Below, piece after piece: positions 20,693 through 28,821 of a stretch of DNA of 36,578 nucleotides. Numbering within the stretch: position 1 is the first letter of the stretch; the number at the start of each line of letters is the position of its first letter. Location of the stretch: positions 1-36,578 of IMG/VR virus record IMGVR_UViG_3300048997_000078. One strand, written 5' to 3'. Below the pieces are notes generated by a model, which saw nothing but the letters and a program-made list of their open reading frames with translations, ran no database searches and was not told where the DNA came from. The DNA comes from a virus. Both the position numbers and the translations under genes were made by a program.

Positions 20693-21334
20693 TTAAGGTT
20701 TCACGGTGATCAGCGGCACTGTTGGCGCTTCCCAGAAGTAGGCCATCCAGTTATTGAAGTCGATTTCGTCCGCATCGAATCTCACTCGATAAGCCAGCGT
20801 GAAGTCCGCGGTCACGAGCTGGCCGGCAGTCGGCGCCGCGATCCTATATTTGCCCTTCCCCAAGTCAGTCGCCGCGGTGGCCACGCCGTCGACGTAGATG
20901 ACAACCGGTCCTTGCGGCCAATACACCGCCTCCAGCCATCCGCCAACATTGCGCACGAGTTGGAAGTCAGTCGTGACGCCATCGGCGGTCGCTATCAATT
21001 CGCCCAGGCGCGTGAACTTCGCCAGATCGATCGCGTTTAATCCCTGAAAAAGAAAACTCTCGTGTTCCCCGCCGTGCCGGTTCAGGAATCCGAACAGCGT
21101 CTCGAAATCGGAATATACCGCGGAGCCATCCGCCGATGGCTTTGGCTGCTTGTCTGATAAGAAAGCGTCATCGCTCGTGCCAAAGCTGATCGTAATTTTC
21201 AGCAGCGGCTGCGATCTGAACTTTGTACGTACAGATCTGCCGCTCCGGGCGTTCTGGATGCCGGTACTCCACTGAGGTGCAATGTGGAAGTTCCAGCCGA
21301 CACCTCGCAGCTTTGGGAAAAGAAGATTGGACAT
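20693..21334 (-). CDS. DUF2460 distal-tail protein (GTA ORFG12-like)
   Basis: 213 residues. SNLLFPKLRGVGWNFHIAPQ, then WSTGIQNARSGRSVRT is the classic DUF2460 start (F-P-x-IS-G-W xxP-x-WxT-x-I/VQ-x-SGRE). A middle DFETLFGFLNRHGGEHESF (R-x-G-x-xES-F), and the C-terminal FTLAYRVRFDADEIDF. Equivalent to the Dit ring that joins tail tube and baseplate. Its ATG lies 11 bases after a terminator-like hairpin. Confidence 0.92.
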   Translation of the reverse strand: MSNLLFPKLRGVGWNFHIAPQWSTGIQNARSGRSVRTKFRSQPLLKITISFGTSDDAFLSDKQPKPSADGSAVYSDFETLFGFLNRHGGEHESFLFQGLNAIDLAKFTRLGELIATADGVTTDFQLVRNVGGWLEAVYWPQGPVVIYVDGVATAATDLGKGKYRIAAPTAGQLVTADFTLAYRVRFDADEIDFNNWMAYFWEAPTVPLITVKP

Positions 21335-21344
21335 AGAAATAGAA

Positions 21345-21366
21345 AAGCCGCTCGGCTGAGCGGCTT
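21345..21366 (-). terminator. terminator-like hairpin upstream of DUF2460 gene
   Basis: On the minus strand AAGCCGCTC, loop AGCC, GAGCGGCTT, then TTCTATTTC: a perfect 9-bp stem with a U-rich tail. Its stem is identical to the one at 27073-27094. It probably attenuates transcription from the tape-measure side into the baseplate genes. Confidence 0.75.
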
Positions 21367-21391
21367 GTTAGCACTAATGTTTTGATCGCTT

Positions 21392-21931
21392 TTACCCGAT
21401 CAGCTCCTGGAAGATGTACTTGCCGAATTCTTCCACACCGTAGCTTTGGCCTGTCGCCTGGCCGGCAAGCTGTACTTCCACATGAGTATCGCCGATTAAC
21501 CTGAATGAGGTTCTAATCCCGCGAGTCGTATTCCTCGCATCTTTGATCGAAAGGTTGATCGCCACAGCGTCGAACGAGACTGTTACCGCCGTCTTGTTTT
21601 TCGATGAAAAATTGCCGATCACAACGAAAGTCTCGCCTGGATTTTGCTTGATCGAGACAACATCCGATCCGAACTTAGTGTTAAAGGCTGCAGTGTTCTC
21701 GCTCACCCATTTGCGCAGATCGCTCCAGTATTGCGCTCCCAACCGTTTCTTGAGCCCTTGCTCATTATTGAAGCGTTCGTCCTGGACTCGCTGGTCACTA
21801 ACGCTGTCTTTAATTTTCTTAACTGCATCATCCATCCAGTCAGTCACGTTTCCTCCGAGGAAAGTATTCTGACCAGTATGCCGTGAGATGCCGGCGGATG
21901 ACAGTTCTAATTTGAATTCGAGTCGAATCAT
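21392..21931 (-). CDS. hypothetical protein inserted between tape measure and Dit genes
   Basis: 179 residues from the ATG at 21931, or about 151 from GTG at 21847, which has GGAGG four bases upstream; the second may be the true start. Helical N-terminal part (WMDDAVKKIKDSVSDQRVQ, then YWSDLRKWVSENTAAFNTKF), then a beta domain (GETFVVIGNFSSKNKTAVTV, SFDAVAINLSIKDARN). No known tail family is recognised. Flanked by a terminator on its downstream side. Might be a virion cargo or a moron-like gene. Confidence 0.6.
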   Translation of the reverse strand: MIRLEFKLELSSAGISRHTGQNTFLGGNVTDWMDDAVKKIKDSVSDQRVQDERFNNEQGLKKRLGAQYWSDLRKWVSENTAAFNTKFGSDVVSIKQNPGETFVVIGNFSSKNKTAVTVSFDAVAINLSIKDARNTTRGIRTSFRLIGDTHVEVQLAGQATGQSYGVEEFGKYIFQELIG

Positions 21932-21936
21932 ATTTT

Positions 21937-24549
21937 CTAGGCGAAGCGCGGCGTCATTCGCATTGCCCGCTTCATCTCCTTCGCAAACGACTTCCTATTG
22001 TCCCGGACCATTCTGCGAACACTCTGGCCGTCGATCGCGGAGTAGTATTCCGCGTGATGTACGGTCGGCTGTGACGTCGGGCCGGCCGAGCCGGTCCCTG
22101 GTGAGAATTGCATGCTGGAGATCACGCTGCGCAATCCGCCGGCGATCGGCGCCGGCAGGATCATTTCGTCCTTGTGTACCTGGGCGATCTGGTCCTCGGG
22201 AACTTGTCCCCATCCACCCGCAGCTGATGCCATCGATCCGAATGCCATGATTCCCGCAAATGCGGCCGCGGCCGCGATCGGCGCCAAGGCAGGTCCTATG
22301 ATCGGGATGTCAGACACGGAAGCGTAGGCACGCGCCGCGCCTTTCTTCGCGGACTGAAAGACGTCTTTGATTGTGCCAGCGAGAGTGACGGCTTGCTTCG
22401 TTTCTTCGGCCGCGGCATGTGTTGCGACCTCAGTTGTCTTAGCAGCTTGATGGATGAGCGTCATCTTGATCTGCGCGCCAAGCCAATCCATTACCATCCG
22501 CTCAAAGCTCGACCCGAGATTCGCGACGAAACCGTTCCACGACTGACCCAGCGACTGCAGGAACCCGCCGTTGCCATTCCCCATCGATGACAACGCCGAA
22601 TGAAACGCGTTATTGATCTGGCCGAATGCAGTGTCGTAAATCTTGAACTTGCGGGATGCCGTCTGTTGATCAATCTTCAACTCGTCCGTCGCGTGTTTCT
22701 GCACTCTCTTGTCGCGTTCAACTTCCATGCGGGCCTTTTCCTTTTGTTCTAGGCCATCGAGGGCGAGTTTGCGATTAAACTGCCGAAGCTCCATTTGGTA
22801 TTCGCGGTCGAGAATGTTAGCAAGGGCAGCGAGTCGTTTCTCTTCTGTAAGAATCTTGTGCTGCGCGAGAAAGTCGATTTGTAATCTCTCTCTATCAAAT
22901 GCTGCCTTTCGGTTCTCAGTTTCAGCGTCGATGGCGGCAATCGCGATTTGACGCTGTTGTTCGGCATATTGGCGTTCCGCTTCGATCTTCGAACGTAAGG
23001 CAGACTTGTATTCCTCAGAGTCGAGACCATATGTCTGCCGCATGTATTCCACTAGAGCAAGTTCAAGCCGGACGCGTTCCTGCGAGCCCTGCTTTGTGGC
23101 CGCAATCTCGTTTTCTATGCCGGCGGCGCCAGCGGCGGCCTTTTGTCGCCACTCCTCGACTTTCAGTTTTGTCAGCGCCGCCTGGTGAGACGACTCCAGG
23201 GACTCTAACTGGCCGTTGAGATTGGCTTGGTACGCCGCATCTTTCGCCGGATCCTTTTCATGCAGCTTCTTTGAATCCTGTAGAAACTTTTTTTGCAATT
23301 CGTATTTATTGGTTTCAAGTGCTGTCAATCGCACAATTTCTTGCTGTGCCGAGATCTTGCCGGTCTCCGCTTCCGCCCTGGCCATCTCCTCGTCTAACGC
23401 GATCTTGGCCATCGCGCTTTCCCGCTTCGCAGCGAGTTGGGCCTTGGCGATATCGCGCGCCTCGTTGATCGCTTCCTTTGAGCCGGCGACCATTGCATCC
23501 GGAATATCTTCCTTTTGCAATTTCTCCAGCTTGCTATGAAGTGCGGCGATCTGATCGGGAAGATTCTTTAAATCTTCTTTCGCCTGTTCTACTTCTGAAT
23601 CGCGGCGGCCAGAGGAATTGGGGACGGTCACCGTCTGACTCGTTCCGCCATGCGGCCCAGCGGAGTTAAGCGTTACCTTGTGCGTGCCATTGATGAGGTC
23701 ATTCGCATCTTTGTACCGTTTGAGCAATTCGTTCAGCTCTATCCCTTGGCTCTTCAAGTCTTCAGTAAAGGCCTTTACCTCGGCGCGCGACTTTGCCGAT
23801 CCCGTCAGCAACTTTTCATTGCGATGGTGTTCCCGGACTTCGAGCTCCTCCACAAACTCAATCTGCTTGCGGTTTAGTTCGGTTTGTTTCTCGTACGCTT
23901 TCTGCGCGGCTTCGCCCCAGCCGGCCAGCTTATTGATGATTTTTTCGATCGCTTCAGGTACTTCGCTCAGGAGTTCAACCACGGCGAAGATTGCAAACGC
24001 GTTAAAAGCTGAAGACATGAGCGGACCGATCAGCGGCAGGTCCGCCATGAAAGCTCGAACGTGTCTATTCATTTTGATGCCGATCTCTTCGCCGGCCAGT
24101 GCGAACGCTCCCTTTGCTTCATCGGCGGCTTCGGCAGTTTCAATTGTCGCTACAGCCAGCTCTTTTTCTGCGCCCGAAGCGACGCGTACGGCCGCCGTTT
24201 TTTGCACCAGCAGATCATCAACCGCTTTTAGTGCTATTGCCTGGCGGTTGAGTGCGTCAGTATGGTCGCCGGTCCCTTTTCTCAAAGCGTCGGTTGAGGA
24301 CCTAAGTTCTGTCTGCGCGTGCCGCAACTGATCGCAGACTTCTGCTACCTTTAGCCATTCCGCGCTTGTCTTCTTCCCTGCATCGGCTAACTGACCGAAT
24401 TGCCCTTCCAATACCTTTGCCTGTTGGCCGGTGGAACGGAACACGCCCTCGGCCTTAGTCAAGCTGGAGTTGATCGTCGAACCAAGATCGACGAAGTTCT
24501 CGTTCACGCCAGCAGTGTTCGCGACTATGGCAATATTTAAGTCTGGCAT
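21937..24549 (-). CDS. tape measure protein
   Basis: About 870 residues from the ATG at 24549 (MPDLNIAIVANTAGVNENFV). Long coiled coils with Lys/Glu/Gln-rich heptads (300-640), hydrophobic stretches near 175-210 (LPLIGPLMSSAFNAFAIFAV) and 770-800 (GPALAPIAAAAAFAGIMAFG). The C-terminus has the typical GWGQVPEDQIAQVHKDEMIL, then PAPIAGGLRSVISSMQF motif. It sets tail length during assembly and may help DNA pass the inner membrane. Its 2.6 kb would predict a tail of roughly 130 nm (about 0.15 nm per residue). Confidence 0.95.
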   Translation of the reverse strand: MPDLNIAIVANTAGVNENFVDLGSTINSSLTKAEGVFRSTGQQAKVLEGQFGQLADAGKKTSAEWLKVAEVCDQLRHAQTELRSSTDALRKGTGDHTDALNRQAIALKAVDDLLVQKTAAVRVASGAEKELAVATIETAEAADEAKGAFALAGEEIGIKMNRHVRAFMADLPLIGPLMSSAFNAFAIFAVVELLSEVPEAIEKIINKLAGWGEAAQKAYEKQTELNRKQIEFVEELEVREHHRNEKLLTGSAKSRAEVKAFTEDLKSQGIELNELLKRYKDANDLINGTHKVTLNSAGPHGGTSQTVTVPNSSGRRDSEVEQAKEDLKNLPDQIAALHSKLEKLQKEDIPDAMVAGSKEAINEARDIAKAQLAAKRESAMAKIALDEEMARAEAETGKISAQQEIVRLTALETNKYELQKKFLQDSKKLHEKDPAKDAAYQANLNGQLESLESSHQAALTKLKVEEWRQKAAAGAAGIENEIAATKQGSQERVRLELALVEYMRQTYGLDSEEYKSALRSKIEAERQYAEQQRQIAIAAIDAETENRKAAFDRERLQIDFLAQHKILTEEKRLAALANILDREYQMELRQFNRKLALDGLEQKEKARMEVERDKRVQKHATDELKIDQQTASRKFKIYDTAFGQINNAFHSALSSMGNGNGGFLQSLGQSWNGFVANLGSSFERMVMDWLGAQIKMTLIHQAAKTTEVATHAAAEETKQAVTLAGTIKDVFQSAKKGAARAYASVSDIPIIGPALAPIAAAAAFAGIMAFGSMASAAGGWGQVPEDQIAQVHKDEMILPAPIAGGLRSVISSMQFSPGTGSAGPTSQPTVHHAEYYSAIDGQSVRRMVRDNRKSFAKEMKRAMRMTPRFA

Positions 24550-24556
24550 AAATGGC

Positions 24557-24580
24557 AAAGCCGCCAGAGATGGCGGCTTT
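24557..24580 (-). terminator. hairpin immediately upstream of the tape measure start
   Basis: AAAGCCGCC, six-base loop, GGCGGCTTT: perfect 9-bp stem on the minus strand, ending seven bases before the tape measure ATG, so it covers the ribosome-binding zone. It may be a terminator for the upstream moron-like gene or a structure limiting tape measure translation. Confidence 0.65.
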
Positions 24581-24598
24581 GGAAGTTACAAAAGTGAT

Positions 24599-25207
24599 CT
24601 AATTCTTAACGTTTTTCACTTGAGCGGAGATTAGGGAAATAACGGCGTCTGATTTTTGTTGGCACTGCGTTTGCTGAATGGAGACCGGTGAGCGGTCAGT
24701 AATCACCTTTTCAATATCGCTCTGACAAGCTCTGGCCTGATCTTCGTAAGCGCTTTGCATGTCGGCCAATTCCTTTAAGTCCTGCGTGGCATTAGAAACG
24801 GCCTTTGCTCCCAAGACTCTCCGGTCACGTTCAATTTCTCTTCTTCGCTTGAACATGTCGTTATAAACCCATTCCTCCCTGACGGCGCTGTCAAAACGTT
24901 TAATCAAAAGGAGAGCTTCCTTATCCCGTTTTGTAACAGCAGCACGAGACGCTGTGTCAACAGCCTTACTCGCATCGAGTTTGACAATTTCAAAAGTATT
25001 TTTCGTGCCACTGAAATCGGACAAGCGCTTTATCGCGTCTCTAGCCTCGAGCGCAGCAGTGTTGAAGTTGCCAGAAATGGATTCGTCAGTCATTTGCTGG
25101 CGGACCACAGTGACAACTATGATCGCCAGGATCACGATTAGCCCTGCGACAAAAAGTGGGATTGTGAGAGGGTTGGACTTATTAACGGGTTCTATGGCGT
25201 CTTCCAT
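24599..25207 (-). CDS. membrane-anchored coiled-coil protein, moron candidate
   Basis: 202 residues. Short cytoplasmic start, then one strong helix PLFVAGLIVILAIIVVTVVR (about 17-36), then a helical, charged region (KNTFEIVKLDASKAVDTASR, RDRRVLGAKAVSNATQD), with two Cys. Local base composition looks more AT-rich than the flanks. It has its own 40-base leader and a hairpin behind it, and sits between chaperone/zinc genes and the tape measure, where no tail protein belongs. That fits a moron such as a superinfection-exclusion or envelope protein. No family is recognised. Confidence 0.6.
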   Translation of the reverse strand: MEDAIEPVNKSNPLTIPLFVAGLIVILAIIVVTVVRQQMTDESISGNFNTAALEARDAIKRLSDFSGTKNTFEIVKLDASKAVDTASRAAVTKRDKEALLLIKRFDSAVREEWVYNDMFKRRREIERDRRVLGAKAVSNATQDLKELADMQSAYEDQARACQSDIEKVITDRSPVSIQQTQCQQKSDAVISLISAQVKNVKN

Positions 25208-25247
25208 AACGAGACGGCATCCTACACCCTAGCCTAGTTATAGGCAA

Positions 25248-25514
25248 TCAGGCTTTTTCCGGCGTCCGAATCTGGAAAAAGAATAGAGGCTTCTTCGCCT
25301 TGTCCTCTGCCACTTTGGCCGATTCATGAAACCGGTGAAGGTGCCCGAGCGCTGTTCTCATGGCCGGGCTTACCTCTTCCCCGCATGACGGGCAGCCTTC
25401 CGGCGCTCCTGTTTTGTCGGCGCGGAACGTAGTCTCAGTCTGGCAGGATGGACATCGGAGCGTTACGGTTGTGATGTCGCCGCGCTCTCCGATGGAGACC
25501 TTATAGATCGTCAT
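25248..25514 (-). CDS. zinc-ribbon protein between tail chaperone and moron
   Basis: 88 residues. Two C-x2-C knuckles: CPSC at about 21-24 and CPSC at about 41-44 (LRCPSCQTETTFRADKTG, then APEGCPSCGEE) form a zinc ribbon; helical C-terminal tail (MRTALGHLHRFHESAKVAED). A protein with two CPSC knuckles next to tail genes could be an assembly factor or a regulator; role unknown. Confidence 0.65.
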   Translation of the reverse strand: MTIYKVSIGERGDITTVTLRCPSCQTETTFRADKTGAPEGCPSCGEEVSPAMRTALGHLHRFHESAKVAEDKAKKPLFFFQIRTPEKA

Positions 25515-25544
25515 GCTGATACGTTACCACGCCTTTTCAAGCCT

Positions 25545-26215
25545 TCAGTTCGGTAGTTTGCCCTTTGTCTGTTCAGCCCATTCCAGGATCGCGCGTACGT
25601 CATCCGGCATTTTCTCCACTTCGCCGGCAACGGCTCCGCTGATCTGGAATAGATCGTTCTGCGCTTCGTGTCCGTTCTTCGGCTTCTTGCTCTTCGCGAT
25701 GCTCAATCCATATCGCGCTGCAAGAATCAGATGAACAGGCGGACACTTCGCCCAGTAGCGATAAAGTCGGCTAACGTCGTCTAGCGTGAGCTCGTCCCGA
25801 ATGTATTGGATGGTCCAGCCGGTAGCAGTAATGAGCTCGCCGTAGAGCTCATCCCAGTCTATGCCGCCGGCGTCGTTTCCCCCGGCGCTGCTTTTGTATA
25901 TCCTGTCGCTCCCGCGATCGCCGCCAAGACGATGCGAAACGTGTTCAAGTCGATCATCTCGCTCAATTCCGCTTCAGTCATCTCCGGATAATTTCTACGG
26001 AATGCTGCAAGCATGAGCGGCATGGCGGCGCGAATCTTGTCTGGCATTCTGTCGCCCTGGATGCCGTCGACGGTGCGGATCGTCTCGTCGAACTTTTCCA
26101 CCTGCCCGAGCGTCAACGCCGGAATTACGAAGTCTTGGCCACAGAGCGAGATCTTGAAACCTTCGATCTTTGGCGCAGGCCACGTTTTAGGAACTATTGC
26201 TTTTACTTTCTTCAT
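25545..26215 (-). CDS. tail assembly chaperone GT fusion, made by -1 frameshift
   Basis: About 223 residues if the ribosome slips -1 on the five-G run at 25879-25883 (0-frame codon GGG re-pairs as GGG). The -1 frame then reads GNDAGGIDWDELYGELITA, then TGWTIQYIRDELTLDDVSRL and YRYWAKCPPVHLILAARYG, up to a TGA at 25545. This frame has no start codon of its own near its 5' end and has strong protein character. It is the T part of the G/GT pair that assembles tails on the tape measure in lambda-like phages. Confidence 0.85.
25859..26215 (-). CDS. tail assembly chaperone G
   Basis: 118 residues. SD GGGAGGG, start MKKVKAIVPKTWPAPKIEGF. Domain core FVIPALTLGQVEKFDETIRT, then DVNTF-like LSEMIDLNTFRIVLAAIAG. 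This form of G (with VIPALTLGQ and a final IxLNTFxxVLxAIxG) is a common phage chaperone family. It ends a few codons after the slippery G run, the usual design of a G protein. It binds the tape measure during tail assembly. Confidence 0.82.
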   Translation of the reverse strand: MKKVKAIVPKTWPAPKIEGFKISLCGQDFVIPALTLGQVEKFDETIRTVDGIQGDRMPDKIRAAMPLMLAAFRRNYPEMTEAELSEMIDLNTFRIVLAAIAGATGYTKAAPGETTPAA

Positions 26216-26250
26216 AACCCTCCCTGGGTTCTGTTCGTCAAAATGGTGCA

Positions 26251-26283
26251 GCGGACGGCTGCACTTTTCATGCAGTCGTCCGC
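26251..26283 (-). terminator. hairpin after the major tail protein gene
   Basis: GCGGACGACTGCA, 7-base loop, TGCAGCCGTCCGC on the minus strand: 13-bp stem with one mismatch, 12 bases after the tail protein stop, before the chaperone ribosome site. Likely to limit readthrough or protect the abundant upstream mRNA. Confidence 0.65.
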
Positions 26284-26294
26284 CGCCTTACTGT

Positions 26295-27041
26295 TTAGTT
26301 GGTATCCATGTAGATCTTCGCGAGAAGCTCATTGTCGTCGCAGAACGCGGTGAACATCACGTCTGAGACCCAGAAGTCTTCCTGTTTGGTGGGCAGCGCC
26401 ATGGAGTCCATGATGCAATCCACTAGCTCGATCGCGAAGTACTTGCCGCGGAAAGTGTTGTAGAGCAGCGCTTTGAATTCCGGCGCATAGCCCATCAGCT
26501 GGTTGTTGATCGTGACCGTCTTTCCGGCCGCAGCGCTGTTCCAGGTGTAGCTGATCTTCACAGCCGCGTTCGCATCGGCTGCAGCGAAAGTGTACGTGCC
26601 CGTTGCTTCATCAACCGAGTACTGGCCCGCCGCCGGCGCGCCCGCCACTCTTTCAAATTGCTGAGAGCCTTTGCGAACGCCGAAATCTTCCACGAAGGTC
26701 GCGCCGTGGGCGACTATGTCGGTGTATGGGCCGACGCCCGGGACAGCAACGGCTTCATCATCCGCCATCACATGCATGCCGGTCGTAGCGACTTGGCCAA
26801 GGAAGAGCTGGTTGAAAAGTCCGGGATCGAGACCGGCGAATTTGGCTTTCACGCTGACTTCGATCTTGCCGCGCGCGCCGGCGACCGGAAGCTGCTTCTG
26901 GCCATACAGCTTTTTCGTGTCGCCTTTGATGGTGACGTCGGCTTCTTGAAGGATGCCGAATTTGTAGGGGGTGGGATTTGCGGCTTCGTTGCCGGCTACT
27001 GGTTTGCCGAACAGCACACCGCTGCCGAATTGCTTTTGCAT
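26295..27041 (-). CDS. major tail tube protein
   Basis: 248 residues with strong SD CAGGAG. Starts MQKQFGSGVLFGKPVAGNEA. A tube-like order: YKFGILQEADVTIKGDTKKL then LPVAGARGKIEVSVKAKFAG (first beta sheet), a middle insert with FERVAGAPAAGQYSVDEATG, then YTFAAADANAAVKISYTWNS, and a C-terminal strand region KYFAIELVDCIMDSMALPTK. Position just before the chaperones and the abundance-style hairpins on both sides support a highly expressed tube subunit. Confidence 0.85.
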   Translation of the reverse strand: MQKQFGSGVLFGKPVAGNEAANPTPYKFGILQEADVTIKGDTKKLYGQKQLPVAGARGKIEVSVKAKFAGLDPGLFNQLFLGQVATTGMHVMADDEAVAVPGVGPYTDIVAHGATFVEDFGVRKGSQQFERVAGAPAAGQYSVDEATGTYTFAAADANAAVKISYTWNSAAAGKTVTINNQLMGYAPEFKALLYNTFRGKYFAIELVDCIMDSMALPTKQEDFWVSDVMFTAFCDDNELLAKIYMDTN

Positions 27042-27072
27042 ATGATTCTCCTGAGAGTGTGGGTCAACAAAA

Positions 27073-27094
27073 AAGCCGCTCGTGAGAGCGGCTT
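27073..27094 (-). terminator. strong terminator upstream of the major tail protein
   Basis: On the minus strand AAGCCGCTC, loop TCAC, GAGCGGCTT, then TTTTGTTGACC: perfect 9-bp stem followed by six T residues in all. Stem identical to 21345-21366. It sits between tail completion and tail tube genes. Confidence 0.8.
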
Positions 27095-27118
27095 GCAGTT
27101 GCCGGATTTACTGGAGCC

Positions 27119-27589
27119 TTACGGCACCAGAATGTGGAAGGGGACTACAGCCATGCACTGCAGTCCGAGGACTCCGGGATCGAGGTCGGTTGCGCCTTCG
27201 ATCCAGCAGTGCGATACGAGTCCACCTAAAGTCTGTACCTGGTTGTAAGGATCGTCGTCGTCCGGAACCAATGCATCGTCCAGGTTCGCGAGATGTTTCA
27301 GCATTCGCGTTTCGCCCAGGTCCGTTTCTTCGCCTGGGAGCTCGCCATTGTCCGGTTGAAAGTCGTAAATGATCAGGAAGCCGTCGAGCTGCTGCGTCCC
27401 GCCAGTGCCGCGAGGCTTTGGCGCGCTGGATCGTCTTAGCACTGATTGAAACAATGCCGGCTGCATGTCCTGCGTCAATGTCGGCGGCGAAATATGCTTC
27501 CGGCCCATCGTCACGTACTCATCTTGGAGCTTCAAAACTAGGCGGTCATATAACGCCTTCGCGATTTTCTCGTAATCGATCTTGCTCAT
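27119..27589 (-). CDS. tail terminator/minor tail protein candidate
   Basis: 156 residues starting MSKIDYEKIAKALYDRLVLK. Beta-rich middle QLDGFLIIYDFQPDNGELPG, then C-terminal GLQCMAVVPFHILVP. By position (after HK97 gp10-like, before the tube protein) it corresponds to the tail terminator (gpU-like). Family match is by context mainly. ATGA overlap with upstream gene. Confidence 0.6.
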   Translation of the reverse strand: MSKIDYEKIAKALYDRLVLKLQDEYVTMGRKHISPPTLTQDMQPALFQSVLRRSSAPKPRGTGGTQQLDGFLIIYDFQPDNGELPGEETDLGETRMLKHLANLDDALVPDDDDPYNQVQTLGGLVSHCWIEGATDLDPGVLGLQCMAVVPFHILVP

Positions 27590-28143
27590 GCCGTCGCCTT
27601 GATCGCTTCTTGGATCCGGTTGCTGATCGTGCTAATGATCTGGTCGCGTTGCGCGTCCAATGTGTTCTCGAGGAAGTTGCTGCCGGCAACCTGAAAAGCT
27701 TTGCGCCGGTAGAACGGATGCCCGGCGCCAGGAAACATCAGCGCTTGCCGTACAGCATTGGGCCCGATCGCCGTTGCGCTGCCACGGACCTTGAGTCCTT
27801 TAGCACGCTTCTTGTCTTTGGCTACAGCGGATCCGTACTTATCGCGGATATCGAATGCTTTGTTCGTTGTGCCGTGGTCTTTCCAGAGCGCGATTCGCGC
27901 GCTGAAGAACATGTTCTTTCCCAGGCGGCCTGTGATGAGAGTGGGACCTTCTTCAACGTAAGCACTCTCACGAAGTTTTTGCGCCAGCTGGCCGGTCATA
28001 CTGCCGGCGGCATTGGCTTCCGCGTTGGCGAGCTCGTTTGTAGCTTCGAGCATGCCTTCGCGGATCCCATTGAGGACCGCTTCTTTTACGCGAGCTGGAT
28101 ACTCTTTGAACTCGGCGGCATTGAGAAACTTCAACTCAAGCAT
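27586..28143 (-). CDS. HK97 gp10-like head-tail joining protein
   Basis: 185 residues. MLELKFLNAAEFKEYPARVK, then a helical region LNGIREGMLEATNELANAEA and SGLLRxSI-like region MTGQLAQKLRESAYVEEGP, with HPFYRRKAF near the C-terminus (compare HPF-x-R-PAL in the gp10 family). Links the neck to the tail. Overlaps the previous gene as TAATG. Confidence 0.78.
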   Translation of the reverse strand: MLELKFLNAAEFKEYPARVKEAVLNGIREGMLEATNELANAEANAAGSMTGQLAQKLRESAYVEEGPTLITGRLGKNMFFSARIALWKDHGTTNKAFDIRDKYGSAVAKDKKRAKGLKVRGSATAIGPNAVRQALMFPGAGHPFYRRKAFQVAGSNFLENTLDAQRDQIISTISNRIQEAIKATA

Positions 28144-28784
28144 TAGAGAAGGGCCTCATTGCGGCTATAACGCTCGATTACGGCTTTTGTCGTCGCCGGC
28201 ATATCGAGCTGTGAATACTGAATCGATTCGCCGGTATTCAAATGCTTTGAGGTTTGGCCGACGGAGTCACGAGTCCTGTAACGGAACACAACCCACTCGA
28301 TCACTGCTTGCTCGATGTCTTCGGGAACGGAGTTATAGCCAGCGTCGTAGACAACAATCGCGGCTGTGTCGCGGTTGAACGAAGTCGATGCGCCAATGAG
28401 ATACAAAGTATTGCGCGCTTCGTCCTCTTCGTTCTCGTCGTAGAAGAAACCGTCGGTCGTGCCGTCGGAGGCTACAACTGCGGTGCCGTCGATCGTGACG
28501 CTGGTGATCGCTTGGATTGGCCAGTGGCGAAGGCCGACAACCGATATTGCCTTTTGCGCAGCGCCGGCACAGCTCCGCGAACCTTCAGGATTTCTGCGAT
28601 CGATCGTAACGACTTCGATGTAGCCTTTGCGCGGCGTTAGATCGTGTCGATCTACGGCCGTCATAAAGTCACGGCTCACGGCCGTGATCAATCGCGTAAG
28701 CAACGCGTCCGCTGTTGGCGTCGACGCGGCGATGTTCGCCCAGGCCTTCACATCTTCAAGTTTGCAGAGATCGATATCAGCCAT
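28143..28784 (-). CDS. head-tail connector (HK97 gp6-like)
   Basis: 213 residues. LCKLEDVKAWANIAAS, then DALLTRLITAVSRDFMTAVD is the typical start of gp6-type adaptors (helical Y-linker). Then beta segments (YIEVVTIDRRN, ITSVTIDGTAVVAS) and C-terminal helix PEDIEQAVIEWVVFRYRTR. Forms the ring below the portal. SD not obvious. Confidence 0.75.
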   Translation of the reverse strand: MADIDLCKLEDVKAWANIAASTPTADALLTRLITAVSRDFMTAVDRHDLTPRKGYIEVVTIDRRNPEGSRSCAGAAQKAISVVGLRHWPIQAITSVTIDGTAVVASDGTTDGFFYDENEEDEARNTLYLIGASTSFNRDTAAIVVYDAGYNSVPEDIEQAVIEWVVFRYRTRDSVGQTSKHLNTGESIQYSQLDMPATTKAVIERYSRNEALL

Positions 28785-28821
28785 GATTTTCGGTTTCAGC
28801 GGCGCCCTCTAGCTGGTAAGG

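Noticed and set aside
23678-24331. Plus-strand 217-residue frame opposite the tape measure
   Set aside because: Antisense shadow of a coiled-coil gene, with low-complexity Ser/Ala/Phe content and no ribosome site.
25200-25247. Promoter for the moron candidate (TATAAC in the 40-base leader)
   Set aside because: The -10-like element has no matching -35 at 16-19 bases, so I do not list it as a feature.
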